Positions 1-7,491 of a stretch of 38,798 nt of DNA are shown in pieces; position 1 is the first letter of the stretch, and every line of letters begins with the position of its first letter. Position numbers and translations under genes: made by a program. Origin of the DNA: Clostridia bacterium (GTDB lineage Bacteria; Bacillota; Clostridia; Oscillospirales; CAG-272); assembly GCA_017399105.1 (NCBI GenBank), contig JAFQEJ010000004.1, positions 1 through 38,798 on the forward strand, in the 5' to 3' direction. Below the pieces are notes generated by a model. It saw nothing but the letters and a program-made list of their open reading frames with translations. It was not told the DNA's origin and searched no databases.

Positions 1-246
1 CTTACCGGTAAGAGCACGAGCAAACAGAAGAGCTGCCTGGTATCTCTGTACTGCTTCATCAGTACCGAAGGTTGTCTCGCTCTTACCGGTAACTACACCG
101 ATAGCAGCGAGAGTGTCGATCGCATCCACATACTGGTCTACCTCGTCGAACTTGTCAGATGCAGCTGCAGATGTGGGAATTGCGAAGCAACCGGCAACCA
201 TTAATACTGTCAGCATTAATGCAAGAAATCTTTTGAAATTTCTCAT
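1..246 (-). CDS. SLH-domain secreted protein, N-terminal part (cut by window edge)
   Basis: The reading frame is open from an ATG at 246 to the window edge (82 codons, no stop). An AAGGAG site sits just upstream of the start. The first 28 or so residues form a signal peptide: a basic start (MRNFKRF), a hydrophobic core, and an A-x-A style end near TSAAA. The remainder reads as an S-layer homology repeat, with the typical sequence AIDTLAAIGVVTGK followed by a QRYQAALLFARAL stretch. SLH domains anchor exported proteins to secondary cell-wall polymers, so this is probably a surface protein. What lies after the SLH repeat is outside the window. A degenerate piece of the five-hairpin repeat lies 24 bp upstream of the start. 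Confidence 0.8.
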   Translation of the reverse strand, partial: MRNFKRFLALMLTVLMVAGCFAIPTSAAASDKFDEVDQYVDAIDTLAAIGVVTGKSETTFGTDEAVQRYQAALLFARALTGK

Positions 247-270
247 GTTGGGTTTCTCCTTGTTTTAAAA

Positions 271-309
271 GGGCGGACGCATTTGTAATGTATCAGCCCA
301 TGGATATTG
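271..309 (+). repeat. Five-hairpin repeat, degenerate 5' fragment
   Basis: The segment starts GGGCGGACGCATTTG and ends TATCAGCCCATGGATATTG. It matches the first hairpin and following spacer of the complete copy at 15691, with several stem mismatches. The rest of the element is absent. It lies in the leader of the SLH gene. Confidence 0.6.
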
Positions 310-510
310 TTTTTTTCTTTACTTTGAAACAAGACCTGCTAATAAAAGTCAAGGGGAAAATCGAAAAAAAGTCGAAAATTTTTTCCGGAGAAAAACAAGC
401 ATGACAAAAAGACCGCCGCAAGGATGATTTTTTGCGCCGATCCGGCAGGCAGGGCAAAGCGCGCGACGCTTCGCCGCAGGAATATTATATCGGAGGTGGG
501 TTGTCAACAT

Positions 511-545
511 ACAAAAAATTCAGAATGTGATTCCGAATTTTTTGT
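511..545 (-). terminator. A/T-rich palindrome after the IS110 transposase
   Basis: The arms ACAAAAAATTC (511-521) and GAATTTTTTGT (535-545) are perfect complements. The loop itself folds through GAAT/ATTC, so 35 bp form a near-perfect palindrome with one mismatch. It begins 17 bp past the transposase stop codon and could terminate its transcript, or mark a subterminal structure of the insertion sequence. A second small dyad, GCCG-CAGA-CGGC, lies between it and the stop. Confidence 0.5.
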
Positions 546-561
546 AAAGCCGCAGACGGCT

Positions 562-1764
562 TCAGGTGTTGACAAGATTTTCTTTTACGCGTGCATAATA
601 GATGCGCAGAAATTTATTGGCGGCGGCGATCATGTAGACCTTATAGGGCTTGCCTTCAGCGCGCTTTTTATCGAGATATGTATAGACAGGCTCATGCTCG
701 GGACTGTTCTGGAGGATGACAGACATGATCTGAAAGAGCGTCTTTCGCAGAGAAGGCGAGCCGCGCTTGGAGATGCTGCGGGATTGGGGGTTGAAGGTAC
801 CCGATTGATAGGGCGGAGCATCGATACCGGCGAAGGCGACAAGACATTTTTTATTTTCGAAGCGGTGGATATCTCCGATTTCAGCAATCAGCTGGGGGCC
901 GAGAATCTCACCGACTCCGTAGAAAGACATGACGGTAGCATATTCGGGCAGCGAGGAGGAGAGCTGCAGCATTTCGCTTTTGAGCGCAGCCAGTGACTCT
1001 TCAACCGTTTGGAGCTGGATGAGCGCCTGGGTGATGATGACCTTGGTGGAGTCACACATAGGCAGCAGACCCACCTTTCCGCAGGCAGCACGATAGATGC
1101 TCTCAGCCTTGGTTTCAGTGTAGTGATAATTATTTTTTCTGCACCACAGCTCATAGCGATCGGTAAATTGCCGCAGAGACAGCTTGGAAACGCATTCGCA
1201 GTGCCAGAATTTCAGAGCGAAATCCACCCATTTTTCATGTCCGTCGCTCTTTCTTGCCGGTGAGGTGAAGAGCTTGTTCACGTCGGGGAAGGATTGGTCG
1301 AGCAGAGCAATCAGATTGTTTTTCAGCATGGTTTTCATTTTGTTGTACTGATTGTACTGCCGGTTGCAGATCTTCAGCGTTTGACGGATCTCATTTTCGG
1401 GGATGTATTCCTTCAGATCGAGCCAGCGGTCGATTGCCATATTGGCAAGCTTAACCGAATCCTTCTTATCGGTTTTGGTTTTGCGAACCGTATTGCCGCT
1501 GTAGTCATGGGAGAGAATCGCGTTGACAACCGAAACGAAGATTCCCGATTCATGGAGATAACGGGCAACCGGTTCGTAATAATGCCCGGTATATTCCATG
1601 AGCACCTTGGTTTCGCCGGGGAGACTTTTGATGTAGGCCGCCAGATCGTGCAGCTCCCGTTCGCTGTGTCCGACTTCGTACGGCGGCGCAATGACTACGC
1701 CGAATGGCTGCATGACGGTTACGGTGCTTTTTCCTTTTGATACATCAATTCCTACTGCATTCAT
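562..1764 (-). CDS. IS110-family transposase (DEDD recombinase)
   Basis: This 400-residue protein has the two-part IS110 layout. An N-terminal RuvC-like DEDD domain shows GIDVSKGK (first Asp at residue 7), the Glu of VLMEYTGHY, and the paired Asp of KTDKKDSVKLA. A C-terminal Transposase_20 domain shows FYGVGEILGPQLIAEIGD, then AFAGIDAPPYQSG and SISKRGSPSLRKTLF, where the family's catalytic serine resides. The start at 1764 is preceded by ACAGGAG at good spacing; an open frame reaching 1869 would include non-coding leader. The gene appears intact. IS110 enzymes are guided by a structured bridge RNA made from the element's non-coding end, and the long gene-free flank upstream fits that. Length is typical for the family. 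Confidence 0.95.
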   Translation of the reverse strand: MNAVGIDVSKGKSTVTVMQPFGVVIAPPYEVGHSERELHDLAAYIKSLPGETKVLMEYTGHYYEPVARYLHESGIFVSVVNAILSHDYSGNTVRKTKTDKKDSVKLANMAIDRWLDLKEYIPENEIRQTLKICNRQYNQYNKMKTMLKNNLIALLDQSFPDVNKLFTSPARKSDGHEKWVDFALKFWHCECVSKLSLRQFTDRYELWCRKNNYHYTETKAESIYRAACGKVGLLPMCDSTKVIITQALIQLQTVEESLAALKSEMLQLSSSLPEYATVMSFYGVGEILGPQLIAEIGDIHRFENKKCLVAFAGIDAPPYQSGTFNPQSRSISKRGSPSLRKTLFQIMSVILQNSPEHEPVYTYLDKKRAEGKPYKVYMIAAANKFLRIYYARVKENLVNT

Positions 1765-1799
1765 TTTTAACTCCTGTGCTTCAATTTTAAAATGGACTT

Positions 1800-2068
1800 C
1801 CACTCCTGAATATTGCCGGTCAGTCTGTTGGATGATACGAGCGCTGCTGCAACATAGGTGCTGGCTCAACCTGCTTTAATCGAACGCTGCAATAGAAGGG
1901 TGGATGATAGTCTTGTTTGCGGACGCGGTCGTCCAAGGAGAAAGTCGTCAGTCCATTTCGCCCTCCTATTGTAGCGTAAAATTGAGAACCCGCTGTGTAC
2001 AGCTGGTTTGCGGTACACGGGGCCATTTATTATTATAACAGGAGAAGGGGAGGCCGTTGGAGCAGGTT
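1800..2068 (-). ncRNA. Candidate IS110 bridge-RNA region upstream of the transposase
   Basis: The 377 bp between the transposase start and the next gene's stop has no credible coding frame but many dyads. AGCAGGTT (2061-2068) can pair with AACCTGCT (1868-1875), enclosing about 200 nt. Inside are a hairpin with GTGTAC (1995-2000) and GTACAC (2013-2018), extended by flanking C/G pairs, and GGACG-CGGT-CGTCC (1921-1934). A TATAAT on the minus strand lies at 2037-2032. In the IS110 subgroup the bridge RNA is encoded upstream of the transposase, which matches this position. The RNA ends, and the loops that would recognise donor and target, cannot be assigned by eye. This is inference from position and folding only. 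Confidence 0.4.
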
Positions 2069-2093
2069 TATTTAATGCATGAATAAAAATGAA

Positions 2094-2121
2094 GGACTGC
2101 CACATACAAATGCAGCAGTCC
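2094..2121 (-). terminator. Terminator of the ceramidase-like gene, related to repeat hairpin 1
   Basis: Read on the minus strand, GGACTGC and GCAGTCC close a 14 nt loop, followed by TTCATTTTTATT. It lies 20 bp past the stop codon of the ceramidase-like gene. Over 28 nt it differs from hairpin 1 of the five-hairpin repeat at 38661 only by about five transitions, two of which keep a stem pair. It therefore looks like a captured or relict repeat hairpin acting as a terminator. Confidence 0.6.
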
Positions 2122-2141
2122 AAAGGGGTTATTAGATTATT

Positions 2142-3428
2142 TTACACGGTCTTCGCCATTTCCTTGAACCATGCGACAACTGCAGGTTCACTTTCGGTGC
2201 TGGTCTGGGAGATGTTGTACCAGTGAGCGGCACCGCCGACCTCATAGCCACCAACTTCGAATTCTTCGGGCGGTGCGAGGTAGCCGTTCACAGAGTTTGC
2301 GTAGCCGCAGACGAAAATCGATGCGGGATCGAAACCGACTTCGGCAAGGGCGGCCTCAATGCGGTCACCGGGAAGCGTGAGCAGCTCAAAGGGCACAAAT
2401 GCGAAGGCGAATCCGCGTCCCACTGTCACAAGCTGAAGAGGAACGGTGATATCGTTGGTCTCGCCCTTCTCAGCAAGTGCGAGCATATGACGTGTCCACT
2501 GAAGCTCACGCAGGTAATAATGCTTGTTCCAGTCACCGACAGGCAGACTGAAGTGTGCATCTTCCCAATGCTTGACCTGCGCTTTCAGATCGTCGATGTC
2601 TGTCATTGCCATCATGGGGATACGCACCATCTCATAGCGGGAATTGAGAGCGCCCTCCAACAGATTGCCGCCGGTGGTCGCCTCGGCAAAACGCTTGGCA
2701 GGCTCGGACAGCTCCTTGCCGAGCACCTCGATGAACTGATCGATGGTCAGCTCCTCCTCGCGGTAGGGGTTGATGTCGGCACCGCGTCCCTGGAAGAAGA
2801 GATAGGGAAGCTCATCCGACGAGATGGCATTGATCTCGGACAGCCAGTCTGCGGAGACGGTGAATTCGGTGTTGATGACCGCATGGCAGGCGGCATTGGT
2901 AATGACACCGCGGAGCTTGCCGCTCTCATCGCGGAAGGCAGCAGCCTTGATTCTGCGGTCGATGAAGGGTCTGCCGCGGCGGTTGAAGGAATGCTTCAGC
3001 TCCTCGGGCAGAATCGCGAACTCAAAGGAACCGGGGCAGGCGCGCTCCATGGCACGGAGAGCAGCTCTGCCGCATTTTTCACCCACAAGGGCGATATAGT
3101 CAAAGTTGATGGGCATTTCATCGAGGGTACCAACCTGAGGTGCGGCATGGGTGTGAATGAAGACAAGAGAGATTCTGTCCTTTGTGATGCCGGTGAGACC
3201 GGAGATCTGCGCGGTAACCAGGTCATAGAGACGCGGGCTCAGTCCCAACAGGTCGATGGCGAAAATGAGGTTGATTTCGCCGTCAGCGTCAACAGCCATA
3301 ACCTTTGCATGGAGATCGTCGCGGATTCCGGTAGCCGGGGTAACGCGATGTCCGTAACCGTCAAGGAAGGTGGCGTTCAGCTCGGGTGTGATGATTTCGT
3401 CGGCAAAGCCGCATTTAATAATGCTCAT
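2142..3428 (-). CDS. Neutral/alkaline ceramidase N-terminal domain-like protein
   Basis: This 428-residue cytoplasmic protein has the fold signature of the neutral/alkaline non-lysosomal ceramidase N-terminal domain. It opens with CGFADEIITPE, has the metal-binding HTHAAP motif at residues 92-97, and a further candidate zinc-ligand His at 182 (NAACHAV). True ceramidases have the catalytic Ser in a GDVSPN-type motif; here the equivalent is GADINPY at 216-222, so Ser is replaced by Asn 220. There is no signal peptide, unlike secreted ceramidases. A hydrolase or metal-dependent enzyme acting on an amino-sugar derivative is more likely than ceramide hydrolysis, given the neighbouring kinase, SIS and aminotransferase genes. 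It follows the AraC gene by 32 bp with GGAGG before its ATG, so the two should be cotranscribed. Confidence 0.8.
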   Translation of the reverse strand: MSIIKCGFADEIITPELNATFLDGYGHRVTPATGIRDDLHAKVMAVDADGEINLIFAIDLLGLSPRLYDLVTAQISGLTGITKDRISLVFIHTHAAPQVGTLDEMPINFDYIALVGEKCGRAALRAMERACPGSFEFAILPEELKHSFNRRGRPFIDRRIKAAAFRDESGKLRGVITNAACHAVINTEFTVSADWLSEINAISSDELPYLFFQGRGADINPYREEELTIDQFIEVLGKELSEPAKRFAEATTGGNLLEGALNSRYEMVRIPMMAMTDIDDLKAQVKHWEDAHFSLPVGDWNKHYYLRELQWTRHMLALAEKGETNDITVPLQLVTVGRGFAFAFVPFELLTLPGDRIEAALAEVGFDPASIFVCGYANSVNGYLAPPEEFEVGGYEVGGAAHWYNISQTSTESEPAVVAWFKEMAKTV

Positions 3429-3460
3429 AATAATTCCTCCGTGTTGGATTGAAATTCTGT

Positions 3461-4378
3461 TTATGATTCTCTGCGCATGGCGCTGGGGGAAATTCCGTAA
3501 AGTTCTTTGAATTTTCTTGTGAAATAACTGCTGTCGGCAAAACCTGTGGCGGCTGCAATTTCGGAGATGGAGCGGGATGTGGTGAGCAGCAGGGCTTTTG
3601 CTTTGGCGAGGCGGTATTCGTTTACATAGGCAATAGCTGTTCTGCCGGTGATCTCATGGAACTGGCGGCAGAAGTAGGAGCGGTTCATGCAGCACTCGGA
3701 GGCAAGCTCAGCCAGGGTAATATCCTGCACGAAGTGATCAGCGATGTAGCGGAGTGCAGGGGAGATGGGATCATGCCCGCCGTTTTTCTTCGGCTCCTCC
3801 TCCACTGCGATCTCACTTTTGAAGAGAAGCGCCAGCAGACGCAGGAGATTGCCCTTGACCGACAGCTCATAGCCGGTATTGGCGGCGTTGTAGTCTGCAA
3901 TCAACTCTTCGAGGATGGCGCGGGCCTTTTCGTTTCCGTGGATGACATTATTGAAGCGAACCCGGCGGCTTGTGATCGGCTCGAGGAATTTATGTACACT
4001 GATATCATCACGTCCTCCGCAGAGACGTGGATCAATCATAATACAGTGGTAACGCGCCGGGGTTTCGAAAAAACCGAATGCATGCGCTTCGCAGGTATTG
4101 ATGATGACGATATCTCCGGCACCGCAGACATAATGTCTGAAATCACACTCGCAGATGAGACTTCCTTCCAATATATAGAGGACTTCCAACTGTTCATGCC
4201 ATGTGATGCTGTAATTTTCAGATATCGGAGTATCAATTTTAGTGGGAAAGCGGGACTCCATATCGAGGAGCACACGGATGGGGAAAGATTCGTCATTGAA
4301 GGGGATGGTTTCGTACCATGTCTCGCGTGGGGTATAGAGCTCACCTGTTACTTTTATTAGGGACGATTGTGCGGACAT
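3461..4378 (-). CDS. AraC-family regulator with N-terminal cupin domain
   Basis: This 305-residue protein begins at 4378, chosen because AAAGGAGGTGCTTCC directly precedes that ATG; the open frame extends 21 codons further without support. The first half is a cupin-like sensor (ENYSITWHEQLEVLYILEGS, then GAGDIVIINTCEAHAF). The last 100 residues hold two helix-turn-helix units: ITLAELASECCMNRSYFCRQF, then the classic ISEIAAATGFADSSYFTRKFKE and a G-x-S-P end. It probably senses a sugar or phosphosugar and controls both itself with the ceramidase-like gene and the divergent kinase operon. Two identical 19 bp boxes midway between the two promoters are the obvious binding sites. Confidence 0.93.
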   Translation of the reverse strand: MSAQSSLIKVTGELYTPRETWYETIPFNDESFPIRVLLDMESRFPTKIDTPISENYSITWHEQLEVLYILEGSLICECDFRHYVCGAGDIVIINTCEAHAFGFFETPARYHCIMIDPRLCGGRDDISVHKFLEPITSRRVRFNNVIHGNEKARAILEELIADYNAANTGYELSVKGNLLRLLALLFKSEIAVEEEPKKNGGHDPISPALRYIADHFVQDITLAELASECCMNRSYFCRQFHEITGRTAIAYVNEYRLAKAKALLLTTSRSISEIAAATGFADSSYFTRKFKELYGISPSAMRRES

Positions 4379-4412
4379 GGAAGCACCTCCTTTTCTCCAT
4401 ATTGTCAGTTTT

Positions 4413-4441
4413 ATTATAATATTTGAATGGCTCCCTGTCAA
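4413..4441 (-). promoter_or_regulatory. Promoter of the araC/ceramidase-like operon
   Basis: On the minus strand TTGACA (4441-4436) and TATAAT (4418-4413) are separated by exactly 17 bp, both perfect consensus. The AraC start is 34 bp downstream of the -10 box. Confidence 0.8.
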
Positions 4442-4461
4442 TAGCTGTGAAATATATGCAA

Positions 4462-4514
4462 ATAAAAGTCAATATTGTCCCAATGGGGAAGAAACATAAA
4501 AGTCAATATTGTCC
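4462..4514. promoter_or_regulatory. Paired 19 bp direct repeats, probable AraC operator
   Basis: ATAAAAGTCAATATTGTCC occurs perfectly at 4462-4480 and 4496-4514, 34 bp start to start. The pair lies 20 bp from the -35 of the leftward promoter and 21 bp from the -35 of the rightward one. AraC-type proteins bind such direct repeats. The symmetric placement suggests that one bound dimer controls both operons. Confidence 0.7.
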
Positions 4515-4535
4515 TTATTCGTGTCAAAAATTTCG

Positions 4536-4564
4536 TGGACGAATCGGATTTTTTCGGTTATAAT
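4536..4564 (+). promoter_or_regulatory. Promoter of the kinase-SIS-DegT operon
   Basis: TGGACG (4536-4541) and TATAAT (4559-4564) are 17 bp apart. The -10 is perfect while the -35 is poor, as expected for an activator-dependent promoter. The operator repeats end 21 bp upstream. Confidence 0.6.
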
Positions 4565-4594
4565 TAAATCAGAAGCATGAAAGGAGGAGGATCA

Positions 4595-5509
4595 ATGATC
4601 TTCATCGGTGTGGACGGCGGCGGAACCAAAACCGCGCTTGCCGCATACGAATCGGGCAGTCTGATTGCAAAAGCAAAAAGCGGCCCTATGAATTACAATT
4701 TTATCGGTGCAGATGCTGCCTCCGAGAATCTGATTTCCGGTATTCGTGCGCTGAAGATTCCCGCAGAGCAGATTGCGGCGATTGGAATCGGTGATCCCTC
4801 GCTTGATGACGGTATGCCTGCCGTTGAGGATTCGCCGACTGCACGCTTTGCCGCCGCTGTGAAGGGGGAGATCGATGCTCCCGTTTATATAAGAAGTGAT
4901 GCTTATATCACGCTGTTCGGACTCACCGGAGGTGCAGAACCGGCGGTGCTGATGCTCTCGGGTACAGGAGCGATGGGAATTGCCGAAGATGCCGACCGCA
5001 ATATCAAGGTTGTAGGCGGCTGGGGCAGACTCACCGGAGATGAGGGAAGCGGCTACTATATTGCCATTGAAGCGATTAAGGCTGCCCTTCATGCATCTGA
5101 TGGCATAGAACCGGAAACGATGCTCACCGAGGCGGTACTCCGACACTTCGGTGTGGATAGCCCCCGCAGACTGATCGATATCTTCTATGGAGAGGAAGAA
5201 GCTGACATCGCCTCCTTTGCCAAGACTGCCGCCGACTGTGCGGAGAAGGGCGACCGAAGAGCGAAGGAAATCCTGCTCAATGCGGCACGATATCTTGCTT
5301 CCTATACCTCGACGCTGATGGATTGGAACGGAAGCAGAAAGGTAGGCGTTTATGGCAGCGTGATCTGCGGTAATACCATCGTGCGAAGCGAATTTGAGTC
5401 GATTCTCAGATCGAAGTACGGAGATGTGAGCATTTCCGAGCCTCCTGTATCTGCAGAGATGGCAGCCGCCCTCTATGCGGAGCTGATGTATAACGACGAA
5501 AGGAACTGA
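4595..5509 (+). CDS. BadF/BcrA-type ATPase family kinase (N-acetylglucosamine kinase-like)
   Basis: This 304-residue protein has the actin/hexokinase-fold ATPase pattern. Phosphate-1 motif GVDGGGTKTALA is at the N-terminus and phosphate-2 motif LSGTGAMGIAED is near residue 130, followed by GGWGRLTGDEGSGYYIA, typical of N-acetylglucosamine kinases. The start at 4595 is favoured by AAGGAGGAGG just upstream; an ATG 18 bp earlier would overlap that ribosome site. It is the first gene of a rightward operon with a SIS protein and two DegT-family proteins. The natural role is phosphorylation of an amino sugar or related sugar in the cytoplasm. The exact substrate is not readable from sequence. Confidence 0.88.
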   Translation: MIFIGVDGGGTKTALAAYESGSLIAKAKSGPMNYNFIGADAASENLISGIRALKIPAEQIAAIGIGDPSLDDGMPAVEDSPTARFAAAVKGEIDAPVYIRSDAYITLFGLTGGAEPAVLMLSGTGAMGIAEDADRNIKVVGGWGRLTGDEGSGYYIAIEAIKAALHASDGIEPETMLTEAVLRHFGVDSPRRLIDIFYGEEEADIASFAKTAADCAEKGDRRAKEILLNAARYLASYTSTLMDWNGSRKVGVYGSVICGNTIVRSEFESILRSKYGDVSISEPPVSAEMAAALYAELMYNDERN

Positions 5510-5514
5510 ATGAA

Positions 5515-6249
5515 ATGAATGCAATCAACCGATACATAACCGAAATCGAGCGGCTTGTAGCTGCCATTCGTGACAATCAAGGCGATATGATGGAGCGTGC
5601 CGCAGCACTTTCAGCCGATGCGCTTTGCTCGGAGGGCTTCCTCTTTACCTTCGGCACGGGACATTCGCATATTCTTGCCGAAGAGATTTTCTACCGCGCC
5701 GGCGGTCTTGCAAGAGTCTGTCCGATTTTAGAGGATGCGCTGATGCTCCACCGCAATGCCGCAAGAAGCAGCATGTTTGAGCGTGCTCCCGGGCTTGCCA
5801 AGCTGCTGCTTGACGATATCGACGCGCTGAAATATGGCGGTGTGTTATTCCTCTTCTCGAATTCGGGATGCAATACAGTTGCCATCGACATGGCGCAGGA
5901 AGCAAAGGCACGCGGTCTTTCAACCGTCTGCATTACCAATATCACTCACTCCGAGAAGATGACCTCCCGTCATCCCGAGGGTCTGAAGCTGAAGGATGTC
6001 TGTGATATTGTCATCGACAACATGGGATGCTACGGTGACGCCGCGCTGGAAATCGGTGGTATGATGACAGGTGCAACATCAACCGTCATCGGTGCGATGA
6101 TCATGGAAGCCGTCGTCAGCCGTGCCATTGAAATCTGCTGTGAGCGCGGAACGCCTCCCGAGGTTTTCCATTCCGCCAATACCAAGGGCGGCGATGAGGC
6201 GAACGCAGATTACATCGAAAAATACAAGCCTCTTGTAAAAGCAATCTAA
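5515..6249 (+). CDS. SIS-domain phosphosugar-binding protein (UPF0309/COG4821 type)
   Basis: This 244-residue protein has a single SIS domain. Residues 40-60 carry FTFGTGHSHILAEEIFYRAGG, and a second sugar-phosphate loop reads FLFSNSGCNTVAIDMAQEAKARG with TVCITN. These are the marks of the UPF0309 group, whose members bind or isomerise phosphosugars. It begins 5 bp after the kinase stop, so the two are translationally close. The likely job is isomerisation, deamination or lyase action on the kinase product. No second SIS domain of the GlmS/MurQ type is seen. Close coupling with the kinase and the DegT pair argues for a dedicated catabolic step. Confidence 0.88.
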   Translation: MNAINRYITEIERLVAAIRDNQGDMMERAAALSADALCSEGFLFTFGTGHSHILAEEIFYRAGGLARVCPILEDALMLHRNAARSSMFERAPGLAKLLLDDIDALKYGGVLFLFSNSGCNTVAIDMAQEAKARGLSTVCITNITHSEKMTSRHPEGLKLKDVCDIVIDNMGCYGDAALEIGGMMTGATSTVIGAMIMEAVVSRAIEICCERGTPPEVFHSANTKGGDEANADYIEKYKPLVKAI

Positions 6250-6277
6250 CAAAATCAATATATAAAGGAGAATCAAT

Positions 6278-7474
6278 ATGCTTGCAATTCATGGCGGAGA
6301 ACCGCTGAAAAAGAATTCATTCCCCGGATGGCCTGTCACAAATGAGTATGACAGAAGCCTCCTCATCGACACTGTACGCTCCGGAAAATGGAGCTGTGGC
6401 GAGAAGAAATCTGCATTTGAGTCGAAATTTGCCGCAGATTGCGGTGTAAAGCACTGCTTTGCTGTGGCAAACGGTACCGTATCCCTCGAACTCATCCTGC
6501 GCGGCATGGGTATCGGTTACGGTGATGAGGTTATTCTGCCTCCCTACACCTTTGTCGCAACCCTGTCCTCGATTATTTTTGCTGGTGCAACTCCTGTTTT
6601 CGCGGATATTGATGCAGGTACATACAACCTCTCCCATGAATATGTGGAGGAAAAGATTACATCCAAGACCAAGGCAATCGTTGCGGTTGCGGTTGCAGGC
6701 TGTCCTCCCAAGCTGGATGAACTCAGCGAAATCGCAAAGCGTCACAATGTCAAGCTGATCGTTGACGCTGCTCAGGGCGTCGGTGCTGTCTGGAACAACA
6801 AGAGCATCTGCGCATGGGGCGACGCAGCCTCCATCTCCTGCCAGAACTCCAAGAATCTGACCTGCGGCGAGGGCGGTATTATCACCACCAATGACGATGC
6901 ACTTGCTGACGCAATCAACCTCATGCTGAAGGGAGGCATCAGAAACGGTTCCTATGTCAGCATCGCACAGGATCACACCATCAGTGAATTCCAGGCGTCG
7001 GTGCTCCTTTCCCAGTACAACAAGCTGGAGAGCGAACTTTATCTGCGCGAGAAGAATGCGGCTTATCTTGCTGGCAGACTCCATGAGCTGGACTTTGCCG
7101 ATGCAGCAGAATATGACGAGCGCATCACCCGTCATGCATATCACCTGTTCATCATTCGCTTCAATTCCGAAAAGCTTGCTGAGCGCGGCATCAACCGTGA
7201 TCAGTTCCTCACAGCGCTGAATGCTGAGGGTGTCCCGCTTGCCGGTGGATATGCACCTCTCTACCACTTCCCCTGTGCTACCTCGGCTTATACTGAGCGT
7301 CTGATCGGTGCGAAGATCGATACAACACCTTTGAAAAACAGCGAAATCGCAGGCTTCAAAGAGGGAAGCTGGCTCTATCAGGCATGCCTGCTTGGCACAA
7401 GAGCTGATATGGACGATATCGCCGATGCGATGATCAAGGTATGGGAACACGCCGACGATCTGCGCAAACTGTAA
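6278..7474 (+). CDS. DegT/DnrJ/EryC1/StrS-family PLP aminotransferase
   Basis: This 398-residue protein has the full DegT layout: an N-terminal GGEP motif, GDEVILPPYTFVAT, FADIDAGTYNLS, IVDAAQGVGA (Asp 163 and Gln 166 contact PLP), and the Schiff-base Lys 192 in NSKNLTCGEGG. Enzymes of this family aminate or deaminate keto-sugars or keto-inositols. In a catabolic setting with kinase and SIS genes it could remove an amino group from an amino sugar or aminocyclitol. It follows the SIS gene after a 28 bp gap with AAAGGAG, and is followed 17 bp later by a shortened paralogue that lacks the catalytic residues. The direction of reaction and substrate are not determinable here. Confidence 0.92.
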   Translation: MLAIHGGEPLKKNSFPGWPVTNEYDRSLLIDTVRSGKWSCGEKKSAFESKFAADCGVKHCFAVANGTVSLELILRGMGIGYGDEVILPPYTFVATLSSIIFAGATPVFADIDAGTYNLSHEYVEEKITSKTKAIVAVAVAGCPPKLDELSEIAKRHNVKLIVDAAQGVGAVWNNKSICAWGDAASISCQNSKNLTCGEGGIITTNDDALADAINLMLKGGIRNGSYVSIAQDHTISEFQASVLLSQYNKLESELYLREKNAAYLAGRLHELDFADAAEYDERITRHAYHLFIIRFNSEKLAERGINRDQFLTALNAEGVPLAGGYAPLYHFPCATSAYTERLIGAKIDTTPLKNSEIAGFKEGSWLYQACLLGTRADMDDIADAMIKVWEHADDLRKL

Positions 7475-7491
7475 GAAGGAGGATCATAATA

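Larger units (their letters stand above)
247..561. other. Non-coding stretch between the SLH gene and the IS110 transposase
   Basis: This 315 bp stretch holds no convincing gene. It contains the SLH gene's leader, a fragment of the five-hairpin repeat (271-309), an A/T-rich segment, and near its right end two dyads just beyond the transposase stop (511-545 and 549-560). One end of the IS110 element should lie here, but it cannot be placed because IS110 elements usually lack terminal inverted repeats and target duplications. An open frame at 424-996 on the plus strand is a shadow running into the transposase. Confidence 0.6.

Noticed and set aside
424..996. Plus-strand open frame of 190 codons
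   Set aside because: It runs antisense through the IS110 transposase, has no ribosome site and no recognisable motif.
2223..3452. Plus-strand open frame of 409 codons
   Set aside because: It is the antisense shadow of the ceramidase-like gene; low complexity, no family match and no ribosome site.
4462..4514. Possible CRISPR-like repeat
   Set aside because: There are only two 19 bp copies with a 15 bp gap between promoters; this fits an operator, not an array.
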